From positions 2,418,001 through 2,482,000 of the forward strand of contig NC_015125.1 of the NCBI RefSeq assembly GCF_000202635.1: a stretch of DNA of 64,000 nt, in the 5' to 3' direction. Every line of letters begins with the position of its first letter. Within the stretch, counting starts at the first letter, position 1. The notes under the pieces are model-generated. The model had not been told where the DNA came from and ran no database searches. It saw only the letters and a list, made by a program, of their open reading frames with translations. A program made the position numbers and the translations under genes. The DNA comes from Microbacterium testaceum StLB037 (lineage in GTDB: Bacteria; Actinomycetota; Actinomycetes; Actinomycetales; Microbacteriaceae). Below, piece by piece: positions 1 through 8,484 of this stretch.

Positions 1-1391
1 GGGCAACCGAAGGCGTACGCGACCTCGCCGAACCGAGAGGCGAGGGCCTCGCGGACGGTGGGGATCTCGAAGCCCATCTCGAAGCCCGGGTGGTGCGCGA
101 GCACGTGGTTCGCGAACGAATAGCACCCCATCAGCGCCTCCGCGCTGTCGGCGTTGGGGCCGATGACCGCTATCCGTCCCGGTGCCGCGAGCGGAAGTAC
201 ACCGTCGTTGCGCAGCAGCACCGCGCTCTCGAGAGCGAGGCGGTACGCCAGCGCCCGGTGTTCGGCGTCGTCGAGGTCGATCTCGGTCGGGGCGTCGGTG
301 AAGTCGGCATCCAGGAGTCCGAGGTCCTCCTTCTCGGCGAGCACGCGGGCGACGGCGCGGTCGACCACGGCCTCGGGAAGGGCTCCGGATGCCACCCGCT
401 CCGCCAGGTGCGGATACGCGTCGGGGCCGGGGAGCTCGACGTCGATCCCCGCCTCGAGAGCGAGCTGGGCGGCTTCGCCGAGAGAGCTCGCGATGCCGTG
501 CATCGAGCGGAGGAACTCCACGGCGAAGTAGTCGGACACCACCGTGCCGTCGAAGCCCCAGCGCCGACGCAGGAGGTCGGTGAAGATCTCGGGGGAGGAC
601 GCGATCGGCACGCCGTCGATCTCGACGTACGCGTTCATCACCGACCGCGCGCCGCCGTCGCGCACGGCCATCTCGAACGGCGGGAGGAACACGTCCTGCA
701 GCTCGCGCGGACCGGCCGAGACGGGGGCGTGGTTGCGACCGGCGCGCGAGCCGGAGTACCCGACGAAGTGCTTGAGCGTCGCGTGCACGCCCGCGCTCTG
801 CAGGCCCCGGACGTACGCCGTGCCGATCGTCCCCACGACGTACGGGTCTTCCGCGATGCACTCGTCCACGCGCCCCCAGCGGGGGTCGCGCACGACATCC
901 AGGACCGGCGAAAGTCCCTGGTGCACGCCGAGATCGCGCATCGACCGGCCGATCGCGGATGCCATGGCCTCCACGGCATCCGGATCGAACGCCGCTCCCC
1001 ACGCGAGGGGTGTCGGGAAGGTTGCGGCTTTCCACGCCGCGAACCCGGTGAGGCACTCCTCGTGCACGATCGCGGGGATGCCGAGACGGGTCTCGGTCTT
1101 CAGCCGACGCTGCTCGCCCCAGAGCCATTCCGCGCGCTCGATCGGGTCGACCGGGCGCGTGCCGTACACGCGCGTGAGGTGGCCGAGGCCGTGGACCGTG
1201 GCATCCGCATAGGCGGTGGAGGTGACTTTCTCTCCCGAGAGGGGAGCGACGACCTCGTCGCCCTGGTCGACCCAGTACCCGACGAGTTGCGCGAGCTTCT
1301 CGTCGAGGGTCATCTCGGCCACGAGGGCCTGCACGCGGGGGGACACGCCGGGAGTGAGGGCAGCACCGACGTCGGTGTTGTGGATGGTCAT
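1..1391 (-). CDS. Glycoside hydrolase family 3 beta-glucosidase-like, C-terminus beyond window edge
   Basis: Only the first ~463 residues are present; the rest lies left of the window. The N-terminal GH3 barrel is visible: a LKHF substrate-binding motif near residue 206 and a VVSDYF motif whose Asp (~287) matches the GH3 nucleophile, followed by the start of the C-terminal alpha/beta domain. No signal peptide is seen, so the enzyme should be cytoplasmic and hydrolyse oligosaccharides or glycosides brought in by the ABC transporter encoded just upstream. The ATG lies 6 bases after the permease stop, so it is the last visible gene of that operon. The exact substrate (beta-glucoside, xyloside or similar) cannot be read from the sequence. 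Confidence 0.9.
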   Translation of the reverse strand, partial: MTIHNTDVGAALTPGVSPRVQALVAEMTLDEKLAQLVGYWVDQGDEVVAPLSGEKVTSTAYADATVHGLGHLTRVYGTRPVDPIERAEWLWGEQRRLKTETRLGIPAIVHEECLTGFAAWKAATFPTPLAWGAAFDPDAVEAMASAIGRSMRDLGVHQGLSPVLDVVRDPRWGRVDECIAEDPYVVGTIGTAYVRGLQSAGVHATLKHFVGYSGSRAGRNHAPVSAGPRELQDVFLPPFEMAVRDGGARSVMNAYVEIDGVPIASSPEIFTDLLRRRWGFDGTVVSDYFAVEFLRSMHGIASSLGEAAQLALEAGIDVELPGPDAYPHLAERVASGALPEAVVDRAVARVLAEKEDLGLLDADFTDAPTEIDLDDAEHRALAYRLALESAVLLRNDGVLPLAAPGRIAVIGPNADSAEALMGCYSFANHVLAHHPGFEMGFEIPTVREALASRFGEVAYAFGC

Positions 1392-1397
1392 GCGGGA

Positions 1398-2282
1398 TCA
1401 GCCCTTCACGGCGCCGGTCAGGCCGCCGACGATGCGCCGCTCGAAGACGCTGAAGAACAGCAGAGCGGGGATCATCGACAGCGAGGTGAATGCGAGCACG
1501 CGGGCGGTGTCGACGGAGTACTGCGAGGCGAAGGCCTGCGTTCCGAGCGGCAGCGTGTAGGTCGCCTCGTTGTTGAGGATGAACAGCGGCAGCATGTACG
1601 AGTTCCAGCTGTTGACGAAGGCCAGGATGCCGACGGTCACGACCGCGGGGACGGCGAGCGGCAGCACCATGCGCCAGAAGAACCCGAGGCGGCCGAGTCC
1701 GTCGATCGACGAGGCTTCCTGCAGTTCGTTGGGGATCGCCGCGAGGAACGGCGACAGGATGATGATCGTCAGCGGCAGGGCGAACGCGATCTGCGGAACG
1801 ATGACGCCCGCGAGCGAGTTCATGAGCCCGAGGTTGCGGACGAGGATGTACAGCGGCGTGATGGCCACGGTCATTGGGAACATCAGGCCCGCGGTGAAGA
1901 GCGCGTATACCGCGCCGCGCCCGCGGAAGCGGTAGCGCGAGAGGGCGTAGGCGGCCATGAGGCCCAGGGCCACGACGAAGACTGTCGTCGCTACGGCCGC
2001 GATCGCCGAGTTGCCGACCTGGCCCCAGAAGACGCCGCTCGTGAGGACGTCGGCGTAGTTCTCCCAGTTCCAGCGGGTGGGGAAGCCCGAGGGGTCGACG
2101 GTGATCTCGGCGTTCGAACGGAAGCCGCCGAGGATGATGTAGACGACCGGCGCGAGCATCATGCCGATGAGCAGCAGGGCGACGAAGCCGACGATCACGG
2201 ACGAGCCGCGGTTCGTCCCGGCGGGGGTCCGCCGCGGGGCTTTGCCGCCGCGCGGGGTGACGAGGGTGGCGGTGGCGGTCAC
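1398..2282 (-). CDS. Carbohydrate ABC transporter permease, MalG type
   Basis: Inner-membrane permease of 294 aa with about six transmembrane segments. The cytoplasmic EAA loop, which contacts the ATPase, is at ~189-208 (EASSIDGLGRLGFFWRMVLP). A GTG start at 2282 is chosen because it overlaps the TGA of the preceding permease by four bases (GTGA); the frame stays open upstream but in the shadow of that gene. It pairs with the MalF-type permease at 2279-3301. No ATP-binding subunit is in the operon, as is common in actinobacteria where a shared MsiK-type ATPase encoded elsewhere serves many such importers. Confidence 0.93.
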   Translation of the reverse strand: MTATATLVTPRGGKAPRRTPAGTNRGSSVIVGFVALLLIGMMLAPVVYIILGGFRSNAEITVDPSGFPTRWNWENYADVLTSGVFWGQVGNSAIAAVATTVFVVALGLMAAYALSRYRFRGRGAVYALFTAGLMFPMTVAITPLYILVRNLGLMNSLAGVIVPQIAFALPLTIIILSPFLAAIPNELQEASSIDGLGRLGFFWRMVLPLAVPAVVTVGILAFVNSWNSYMLPLFILNNEATYTLPLGTQAFASQYSVDTARVLAFTSLSMIPALLFFSVFERRIVGGLTGAVKG

Positions 2283-3301
2283 TTGGTGCCTCCCGTGAGG
2301 GCGCCGGCCGTGTCGCGACGGAGCACGAAGCGCTGGTAGATGAGGGCGACGGCGAGCGAGATGAGGAACATCACCACGGCCACCGCGCTGCCGTAGCCGA
2401 AGCTGCCGGCGTTGCGGCCGTTGGCGACCATGTAGGTGGCCATGGTGGAGGTGCCCGCGGTCGAGGCGACGTACTGACCCCAGATGATCCAGACGAGGTC
2501 GAACAGCTGCAGCGAGCCGATGATCGACAGGAACGCCCAGATGCGGATCGTCGGTCCCATGAGCGGGAGCACGATGTGGCGCTGGATCTGCCAGTACGAG
2601 GCGCCGTCGATCGCGGCGGCTTCGCTGAGCTCCTCGGGGATGCCCTGGAGGCCGGCGAGGAAGAGGATCACGGCGAAGCCGATGTACTTCCACGTGATGA
2701 TGATGAGCAGCGTCCAGATCGCGAGCGCCGGGTCGGAGATCCAGTCGGCGCGGAGGGCCCCCAGCCCGATCTTGTCGAGCAGACCGTTGAGCGCGCCGCC
2801 CGACTGCAGCATGAGGCCCCAGCCGAGGCCGACGACGACCTCGGAGATGACGTAGGGCACGAAGATCAGGACGCGGATGAGCGACTGCGCCCGCATCTTG
2901 CGGTTCAGCAGCAGCGAGAGGCCGAGGGCGAGCGGCCCCTGCACGACCAGCGAGCCGATCACGATGAACGCGTTGTGACCGAGCGCCTCGTGGAAGGCGG
3001 GGTCGGTGAGGATCGTGACGTAGTTGCGCAGCCCGACGAAGTCGACGGGGGTGCCGAAGCCCGACCACTTGTAGAAGCCGTAGTAGGCGGCGAGGACCAC
3101 CGGGAGGATGACGAACGAGACGAAGACGACCAGGGCGGGGCCGAGGAGGATCGCGAGCTCGCCGCGGATACGCCAGTTCTCGCGACGACGCCGGACGGGC
3201 GACCGCCCGGCCGAGGGGGTGCGCGGGGCACCCTCCTCGGCCAGGCGACGACCGGCGACGTCGTCGGACGCGGTGGCGACCGGATGACGCACGGTGGTCA
3301 T
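2279..3301 (-). CDS. Carbohydrate ABC transporter permease, MalF type
   Basis: 340-aa membrane permease. The N-terminal ~45 residues are cytoplasmic and Arg/Ser/Thr-rich, followed by six predicted transmembrane segments. The EAA loop is at ~227-246 (EAAAIDGASYWQIQRHIVLP). It forms a heterodimeric channel with the MalG-type partner, to which it is translationally coupled by a four-base overlap. The ATG at 3301 sits 11 bases after the stop of the binding-protein gene. Together these genes encode an oligosaccharide importer; the substrate is probably a glucoside because a GH3 enzyme and a LacI repressor are in the same locus. Confidence 0.93.
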   Translation of the reverse strand: MTTVRHPVATASDDVAGRRLAEEGAPRTPSAGRSPVRRRRENWRIRGELAILLGPALVVFVSFVILPVVLAAYYGFYKWSGFGTPVDFVGLRNYVTILTDPAFHEALGHNAFIVIGSLVVQGPLALGLSLLLNRKMRAQSLIRVLIFVPYVISEVVVGLGWGLMLQSGGALNGLLDKIGLGALRADWISDPALAIWTLLIIITWKYIGFAVILFLAGLQGIPEELSEAAAIDGASYWQIQRHIVLPLMGPTIRIWAFLSIIGSLQLFDLVWIIWGQYVASTAGTSTMATYMVANGRNAGSFGYGSAVAVVMFLISLAVALIYQRFVLRRDTAGALTGGTK

Positions 3302-3312
3302 GTCAGCACTCC

Positions 3313-4596
3313 TCAGCGCGAAGCGGCGGCGTTGACGGCGTCGACGATGCCCTGCGGGGTGCCCTTGCCGGCGAACAGGTCCACGACCGCGACGTTCAGC
3401 GCGTTGCCGACGTTCTGCCCGTAGAGGGTGTCGAGCCAGACCGACACGTAGGGAGCGTCGGTGTACGCCTTCAGCGCCGACTGCAGGGCGGGGGTGGTGA
3501 CGGCATCCGTCGCTTCGGTCGAGGCGGGGATGGTCTGGAACGCCTTGGCGTAGTTCTCCTGGTTCTCCTTGTTGACGAGGAAGTTCAGGAAGTCGGTGCA
3601 CTGCGCGGGAGCGTCGACCCAGCACGAGTAGCCGTCGACGCCGCCCATGATGGCGCCCTCTTCGCCCTTGCCGCCGGGGACCTCGGGGAAGGGGAACCAG
3701 CCGAGGTCGGCCAGCGGCTTCTCGTCGGGGGTGAGCGAGGCGATCACGCCGGGGTTCCAGGCGCCCATGAGCTCCATGGCGGCCTGGTGGTTGGCGAGCA
3801 GGCCCGCGGACGAACCGGCGCCCTGCTGGGCGGCGGTGGTGAGGAAGCCGTCGTTGAACGGCTGGGTCTTCAGGAACGACTCGAGGTTCTCGCCGGCCTG
3901 GAGCCAGCACGGGTCGTCGAAGCTGCGGCTCTGGGCGGCTTCGTCGAGGACGTCCTTCGAGCACGCGCGGAGCGCGAAGTTGTAGTACCAGTGCGCGGCG
4001 GGCCAGGCGTCCTTCGCGCCGACGGCGATCGGGGCGACCCCGGTCGCGCGGATCTTCGCGTCGGCGGCCTCGAGGTCGGAGATGGTGGCGGGAGCCTCGG
4101 TGACGCCGGCGGCGGTGAGGAGGTCCTGCGCGGTGAAGATGCCCGAGGGGAGCACGGCGACGGGCATGCCGTAGTTCTTGCCGTCGACCTCGAACGCGTT
4201 CAGCGAGGTGCCGAGGGCGGTCTTGGCATCCGCGGAGATCTTGTCGGTGAGGTCCATGACCTGGCCGGCCGCGACGATGTCGGCGAGCTTTCCGCCACCG
4301 CGCGCCATGAAGAGGTCGGGGGCGTCGCCGGAGTTGAGGGCGGTCTGGAGCTTGCCGTCCATCTCCTCGTTCTGCACGGCCTGGATCTCGATGGTGACGC
4401 CGGGGTTGGCCGCCTCGAAGGCCGCGGCGGTGTCTTCCCAGTACTTCTTGCCGTCCCCGGTGGTGGAGTTGTGCCACAGCGTCAGCGTGACCGAGCCGTC
4501 GGCGTTCTGGCCCCCGCCGCCGCCGGCGCAGCCGCCGAGCGCGAGGGTGCCGGCGACGGCGAGGGCCGCTCCGGCGAGGATTTTGCGCGTGTTCAT
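3313..4596 (-). CDS. Extracellular sugar-binding lipoprotein (ABC importer)
   Basis: 427 aa. The N-terminus carries a lipoprotein signal peptide with lipobox LGGC (20-23; Cys23 is the lipidated residue) followed by a Gly-rich flexible stretch. The mature part (VTLTLWHNSTTGDGKKYWED) is typical of family 1 extracellular solute-binding proteins. It should capture the sugar outside the membrane and deliver it to the two permeases encoded downstream. It is the first gene of the minus-strand operon, with an upstream promoter and a LacI-type operator in the divergent spacer. Confidence 0.93.
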   Translation of the reverse strand: MNTRKILAGAALAVAGTLALGGCAGGGGGQNADGSVTLTLWHNSTTGDGKKYWEDTAAAFEAANPGVTIEIQAVQNEEMDGKLQTALNSGDAPDLFMARGGGKLADIVAAGQVMDLTDKISADAKTALGTSLNAFEVDGKNYGMPVAVLPSGIFTAQDLLTAAGVTEAPATISDLEAADAKIRATGVAPIAVGAKDAWPAAHWYYNFALRACSKDVLDEAAQSRSFDDPCWLQAGENLESFLKTQPFNDGFLTTAAQQGAGSSAGLLANHQAAMELMGAWNPGVIASLTPDEKPLADLGWFPFPEVPGGKGEEGAIMGGVDGYSCWVDAPAQCTDFLNFLVNKENQENYAKAFQTIPASTEATDAVTTPALQSALKAYTDAPYVSVWLDTLYGQNVGNALNVAVVDLFAGKGTPQGIVDAVNAAASR

Positions 4597-4700
4597 GTGA
4601 TTCCCGTTTCTCTTCGTCGAGGTGCGTCCCTCAGGGATGCGCGGTGGTCATCGGCAGCGATGCCGTTTTCCGGGGAGTGTGCTGCGCCCCGGGTCTGAGC

Positions 4701-4729
4701 AGTGTCACCCGGGGCACAGGGCTCGTCAA
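4701..4729 (-). promoter_or_regulatory. Predicted promoter of the sugar ABC/GH3 operon
   Basis: On the minus strand, TTGACG (4729-4724) is followed after exactly 17 bases by GACACT (4706-4701), a good match to a sigma-70-type promoter. It lies ~105 bases upstream of the binding-protein start. The LacI-type palindrome lies just beside the -35 box, so bound repressor would block it. Confidence 0.55.
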
Positions 4730-4732
4730 ACG

Positions 4733-4742
4733 TTTTCGAAAA
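4733..4742. promoter_or_regulatory. LacI-family operator-like palindrome
   Basis: TTTTCGAAAA is a perfect 10-bp palindrome in the spacer between the divergent LacI gene and the sugar operon, inside a longer AT-rich stretch starting AAACGTTTTCG. The central CG within an A/T palindrome is characteristic of LacI/CcpA-family operators. It adjoins the -35 box of the transporter operon and lies 27 bases before the regulator start codon, so one site could control both directions. Confidence 0.6.
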
Positions 4743-4768
4743 TGATTTCCACGCTATCGTCGGATGCC

Positions 4769-5770
4769 ATGACCCGACGCGCCACCATCCACGACGTCGC
4801 CGCGGCGGCCGGAGTCTCGGTGGCCACGGTGTCGAAAGCCGTCAACGGCCGGTACGGGGTTTCCCCGGAAACGGTGAGCCGGGTCCTGGATGCCGTGAAG
4901 ACCCTCGGCTACGAGTCGAGCCTCGTCGCGAGCAGCATGCGCTCGCGTAAGACGGGCGTGGTCGGCGTCCTCGTCGCCGCGATCGAGCCGTTCTCGGCCG
5001 AGATCCTCAAGGGCGTCGGGGGAGCGCTGTCGGGTACCGGGTACGACCTCCTCGCCTATAGCGGCTCGCGCCGCGAGGGCGAGGGCTGGGAGCGGCGATC
5101 CCTCAGTCGCTTGAGCGGCACGCTCATCGACGCGGCGATCATCGTGACCCCGACCGTCGTGAACGTCACGAGCGACGTGCCGATCGTCGCGATCGACCCG
5201 CACACGGGCCGCGCCGACCTCCCCACGGTCGAGTCCGACAGTTTCACCGGGGCGCAGCAGGCCGTGCACTACCTCGTCCAGCTCGGGCACCGCCGCATCG
5301 GTTTCATCGCCGGGCGTCCGGATCTGCGGTCGGCGGTGGCCCGCGCGTCGGGGTATCGGGCCGGGCTCTCGGCCGCCGGCATCCCGTTCGATCCCGCCCT
5401 CGTCGGCGTCGGGCGGTACGAGCAGGACGTCGCGCGCGAAGCCGCCGAGGCCATGCTGTCGCTCGACGATCCCCCGACCGCGGTGTTCGCGGCGAACGAC
5501 CTCTCGGCCCTGTCGATCATCGACGTCGCGGCCGAGCGCGGCCTGCGCGTGCCCGACGATCTGTCGGTCGTGGGGTTCGACGACGTGCCCGAGGCCGCGC
5601 GCGCCCAGCCCGCGCTGACGACCGTGCGCCAGCCGATGAAGCGCCTCGGCGCCGAGGCCGTGCGGATGGTCCTCGCCCTGCTCGCGGGGGAGGACCTCCC
5701 CGAGACGCACCTGCTGCTGCCGACGCGGCTCGTCGCCCGCGGCACCACGGCGCCGCCGCGGGTGCGCTGA
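4769..5770 (+). CDS. LacI-family transcriptional regulator
   Basis: 333 aa from ATG 4769. The N-terminal helix-turn-helix is canonical (RATIHDVAAAAGVSVATVSK, ~4-23) and is followed by the hinge and a periplasmic-binding-protein-like ligand domain ending in the usual LLLPTRLVARGTT. An earlier in-frame ATG at 4742 would overlap the operator palindrome, so the shorter form is preferred. It is divergent from the sugar ABC/GH3 operon and is most likely its local repressor, released by the imported sugar. Confidence 0.9.
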   Translation: MTRRATIHDVAAAAGVSVATVSKAVNGRYGVSPETVSRVLDAVKTLGYESSLVASSMRSRKTGVVGVLVAAIEPFSAEILKGVGGALSGTGYDLLAYSGSRREGEGWERRSLSRLSGTLIDAAIIVTPTVVNVTSDVPIVAIDPHTGRADLPTVESDSFTGAQQAVHYLVQLGHRRIGFIAGRPDLRSAVARASGYRAGLSAAGIPFDPALVGVGRYEQDVAREAAEAMLSLDDPPTAVFAANDLSALSIIDVAAERGLRVPDDLSVVGFDDVPEAARAQPALTTVRQPMKRLGAEAVRMVLALLAGEDLPETHLLLPTRLVARGTTAPPRVR

Positions 5771-5828
5771 GCCGGGCGGAACCGACGGGCCGCGGCATCC
5801 GTCACCCGTGGGATGGCGCGGGGGGACT

Positions 5829-5915
5829 GTGCCGAACTCCGAAGTTTCCGACCCGACGATGCGGTTCGGCGGCGGTCGCCGTGCGATGCAGGGCGGTTTC
5901 TCCGGAGTTCGGCAC
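5829..5915. repeat. Paired inverted-repeat element, copy 1 (CTCCKGAG family)
   Basis: The left arm GTGCCGAACTCCGAAG (from 5829) and the right arm CTCCGGAGTTCGGCAC (ending 5915) are near-perfect inverted copies separated by ~55 bases of unrelated sequence. The same architecture recurs at 5979-6064 and 24841-24930, always between genes. Confidence 0.7.
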
Positions 5916-5978
5916 GGCCGAGCGGGTGGCCGGGGCCGCGGCAGTGCGGAGCCCCGACCGGGGGAGCGGTCTGAGAGC

Positions 5979-6064
5979 GGGCGGAACTCCTGAGTTTTCG
6001 GGGCGACGGGACCGTTCTGCGGCGGGGGAGAGGCGTGACGCGCTGTTTCTCAGGAGTTTCGCGC
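5979..6064. repeat. Paired inverted-repeat element, copy 2 (CTCCKGAG family)
   Basis: The left arm GGGCGGAACTCCTGAG (5979-5994) and the right arm CTCAGGAGTTTCGCGC (6049-6064) match in inverted orientation at 14 of 16 positions. The core ACTCCTGAG is the same as in the copy at 24841-24930. It lies 63 bases after copy 1. Confidence 0.7.
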
Positions 6065-6157
6065 GGCCCGCCGCCCGCAGCCGCACCTGTGGGCAACGGC
6101 CGGGGTTGGACAGCGCCGGCCCGGACACGCCCGGGGCGGCAGTGAACAGCGCCGCGG

Positions 6158-6871
6158 TCAGCGCGCGGCGAGGCGGTACAGAACCTCGGGGCGGCCGCGG
6201 GCGCCGAAGCGGTGCGAGATGTCGACCTCGCCCCGGGCGACGAGAACGTCGAGGTAGCGCCGCACCGTCGCGCGCGAGGCGCCCGAGGCGGCGGCGATGT
6301 CCTTCGCGCTCGCCGGGGTGACGGGGTGCAACGCGCCCCGGATGATGTGCATGGTCGACTCCGCGAGCCCCTTGGGGAGGAGGGTTTCGGATGCCACGAC
6401 CGTGCGCACCGGCGAGGTGACCGGCGAGACCAGCCGGTCGATGTCGCCCTGGCCCATGCTCACCGGGACCTCGGCGGGTCGGTCGGCGCGGCCTCGGCGG
6501 TACTCCTCGAGGCGGCGGACGAAGGCCTCGCGGGTGAAGGGTTTCGCGAGGTACCCGACGACGTGCGCCGCCGCGGCCTGGCGGATCGTCAGGGTGTCGC
6601 GCGCCGAGCTGATGACGACGACGTCGACGTCCCACTCCCGCACGAGCCGCAGCCGGTGGAGCACCTCGACGCCGCTGAAATCGGGGAGGTTCATGTCGAG
6701 CAGCACGAGGTCGACGTCGGTCCCCGCCGCGAGCGCCGCCCCCGCGGCCCCGGTCCGCGCGGTTCCCACGAGGCGGAACCCGGGCAGCGCCTCGAGATAC
6801 GCGGTGTGCAACCGCACGACCGCGGGGTCGTCGTCGACGATGACGGTGCGGATCTCGGCATCCGGTGTCAT
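6158..6871 (-). CDS. CitB/DcuR-type response regulator
   Basis: 237 aa from ATG 6871. The receiver domain has the acidic pocket VDDD (12-15), the phospho-acceptor Asp59 (LVLLDMNLPD) and a conserved Lys near 110 (LAKPF). The C-terminal part is a winged helix-turn-helix (ASAKDIAAASGASRATVRRY) of the CitB/DcuR class. The partner is the sensor kinase at 7107-8339. Unlike the second pair in this window, kinase and regulator are separated by 235 bases that contain a palindromic repeat. The divergent tctCBA operon is the probable target. Confidence 0.9.
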   Translation of the reverse strand: MTPDAEIRTVIVDDDPAVVRLHTAYLEALPGFRLVGTARTGAAGAALAAGTDVDLVLLDMNLPDFSGVEVLHRLRLVREWDVDVVVISSARDTLTIRQAAAAHVVGYLAKPFTREAFVRRLEEYRRGRADRPAEVPVSMGQGDIDRLVSPVTSPVRTVVASETLLPKGLAESTMHIIRGALHPVTPASAKDIAAASGASRATVRRYLDVLVARGEVDISHRFGARGRPEVLYRLAAR

Positions 6872-6935
6872 CCGTGCCCCCTCGACGCTGATCCGTACGC
6901 GCGCTGCGCCCGCCGCGCGCCCCGCTCGCCCCGTT

Positions 6936-6990
6936 GAGTGTCCAAAACACCCGGACGCCTTGAAAAATCCTCCGGGTGTTTTGGACACTC
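6936..6990. repeat. GAGTGTCC palindromic element, copy 1
   Basis: Perfect 20-bp inverted repeat: GAGTGTCCAAAACACCCGGA (6936-6955) and its exact complement (6971-6990), with a 15-base centre. It lies between sensor-kinase and response-regulator genes transcribed in the same direction, next to a long C-rich tract at 7000-7105. Related copies are at 11770, 19268 and 24104. The stem could fold as a strong RNA hairpin, but there is no T tract. Confidence 0.85.
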
Positions 6991-7106
6991 GACCGTCGGG
7001 AGCGCCCCCTGCGCCCCGCCGCCGCGCGCTCCCGCGGCCCCGACCCGCGCGCCCGCGGCCCCGGCCCGCGCGCCCCGGCCCGCGCGCGCCCCCGCGGCGC
7101 GGACGC

Positions 7107-8339
7107 TCACGCCCGCACCCCCGCGTGCGGCAGCTCCACGGTGAACCGCGCCCCGCCCGCGGCCGACCGCCCGACCGTGACCGAGCCCCCGCGCGCCCCG
7201 GCGATGCGGCGCACGAGGTCGAGTCCCACGCCCCGGCCCGCCGCGGCCTTCGAGCTGACTCCGCGGTCGAAGATGCGCGCCGCGTCCGCGGGGGCGACGC
7301 CGGGCCCGTCGTCGGCGACGTCGATCGTCACCCGTTCGTCGCCCGCGAGCACGAGAACGTCGATGCGTCCGCTCGGCCCGGACGCCTCGGCGGCGTTGCG
7401 GACGAGGTTTCCCAGCACCGTCAGCACGTCGTCGTCGACGGTCCCGCGCGGCACGAGGCTGGCGGGGTCCACGCGCAGCCCCGGAAGTTCCGCGGCCAGC
7501 CCGTCCAGCAGCGCGCGCAGCGCCGGATCGTCGATCGGAAGACCGGATGCCACGGGCGCGAGCCCCCCGATGTAGGTCAGCGCCTCGCCGGTCTCGCCCT
7601 CGGCGACCAGTCCGCGGATCACGTGCAGGCGCGTGTGGAACTCGTGCGTCTGGTCGCGGAGCGCCCCGGAGATGCGCCGCTGGGTGTCGAGCTCGCGCGC
7701 GTCCGCCTCGAGGCGCCGGACGCGTCGGCGGAGGGCCGCGGTCAGCAGGCCGCTCAGGACGACCCCGAGCACGATCGAGCCGGCCACCCAGGGCAGCAGC
7801 CCTCCGACGGCCTCCTCGTAGCTGCCCGAGATCTCGGACTCGAGGACGCCCACCGAGGCGGTGCCGACGACCTCCCCGCCCAGGGAACGCACCGGCACCT
7901 TCGCCCGCAGGCTCGGTCCGATCGTGCCCGTCTCCGTGCCGAGGAAGGTTTCTCCGGCCAGCACCGCGGTGGCATCCGTCGACACCGTCCGTCCGCGCTC
8001 GGCCGGATTCGGATGGGTGAGCCGGATGCCGCGGGCATCGGTGACCACGACGTAGTCGACCCCGGATGCCGCGGCGACGACGTCGGCGAGCGGTTGCAGT
8101 TCCGCGGTGGCGGCCGCGGTGTCGAGCAGCACCGCGCGCTGCACCTGGTCGAGCTCGACGAGGCTCGTGGCGACGTCGAGCACGCGCTCCTCAGTCGCGG
8201 CACGGATACTGCGTTCCTGCACCGAGATGGCGACGAGTGTCGTCGCGAGCACGCACACGAGGACGACGGTGCACTGCAACGCGAGCAGCACGGCGAGGCG
8301 CACGCGCACGGGAGCGCGGTCGGGCCGGGTGGTCGACAT
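7107..8339 (-). CDS. CitA/DcuS-family sensor histidine kinase
   Basis: 410 aa from ATG 8339, preceded by a strong AGGAGG. Transmembrane helix 1 (~17-41), an extracytoplasmic Cache/PAS-like sensor domain with the RLTHPNP motif typical of citrate/C4-dicarboxylate sensors, transmembrane helix 2 (~170-195), then the phospho-acceptor region (QTHEFHTRLHVIRGL) and a HATPase domain with N box (LGNLVRNAAEA), G1 (DDGPGV) and G2 (GRGVGLDLV). There is no cytoplasmic PAS domain, unlike the kinase at 20026. It is divergent from tctCBA and probably senses the tricarboxylate or related acid that the transporter imports. Confidence 0.9.
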   Translation of the reverse strand: MSTTRPDRAPVRVRLAVLLALQCTVVLVCVLATTLVAISVQERSIRAATEERVLDVATSLVELDQVQRAVLLDTAAATAELQPLADVVAAASGVDYVVVTDARGIRLTHPNPAERGRTVSTDATAVLAGETFLGTETGTIGPSLRAKVPVRSLGGEVVGTASVGVLESEISGSYEEAVGGLLPWVAGSIVLGVVLSGLLTAALRRRVRRLEADARELDTQRRISGALRDQTHEFHTRLHVIRGLVAEGETGEALTYIGGLAPVASGLPIDDPALRALLDGLAAELPGLRVDPASLVPRGTVDDDVLTVLGNLVRNAAEASGPSGRIDVLVLAGDERVTIDVADDGPGVAPADAARIFDRGVSSKAAAGRGVGLDLVRRIAGARGGSVTVGRSAAGGARFTVELPHAGVRA

Positions 8340-8484
8340 GGGCACCTCCTCGTGCGCGCGCTTCGTGAGCGGATCGTCGTGAGCATCAAAGAGCGCAAAG
8401 GCTCCCGAGCGCGCCACCGGGGGAGAGGCGCTGACAACCTAGCTTCTCATCCGGCAACGACGATGTCCCGGGAGGGCGACGAGC

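Larger units (their letters stand above)
5771..6157. other. Intergenic region carrying two paired inverted-repeat elements
   Basis: No convincing gene is seen in these 387 bases between the LacI gene and the response regulator, whose 3' ends converge here. It is occupied mainly by two tandem copies of the paired element listed separately (5829-5915 and 5979-6064). The remainder is GC-rich sequence without recognisable signals. Confidence 0.6.

Noticed and set aside
4742..4769. Earlier ATG for the LacI regulator
   Set aside because: The extra residues are outside the family's normal N-terminus and the codon overlaps the operator palindrome.
6936..6990. Translation start of the response regulator inside the palindrome (frame open to 6988)
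   Set aside because: The extra ~39 residues are palindrome- and C-tract-encoded low-complexity sequence; the receiver domain begins just after ATG 6871.
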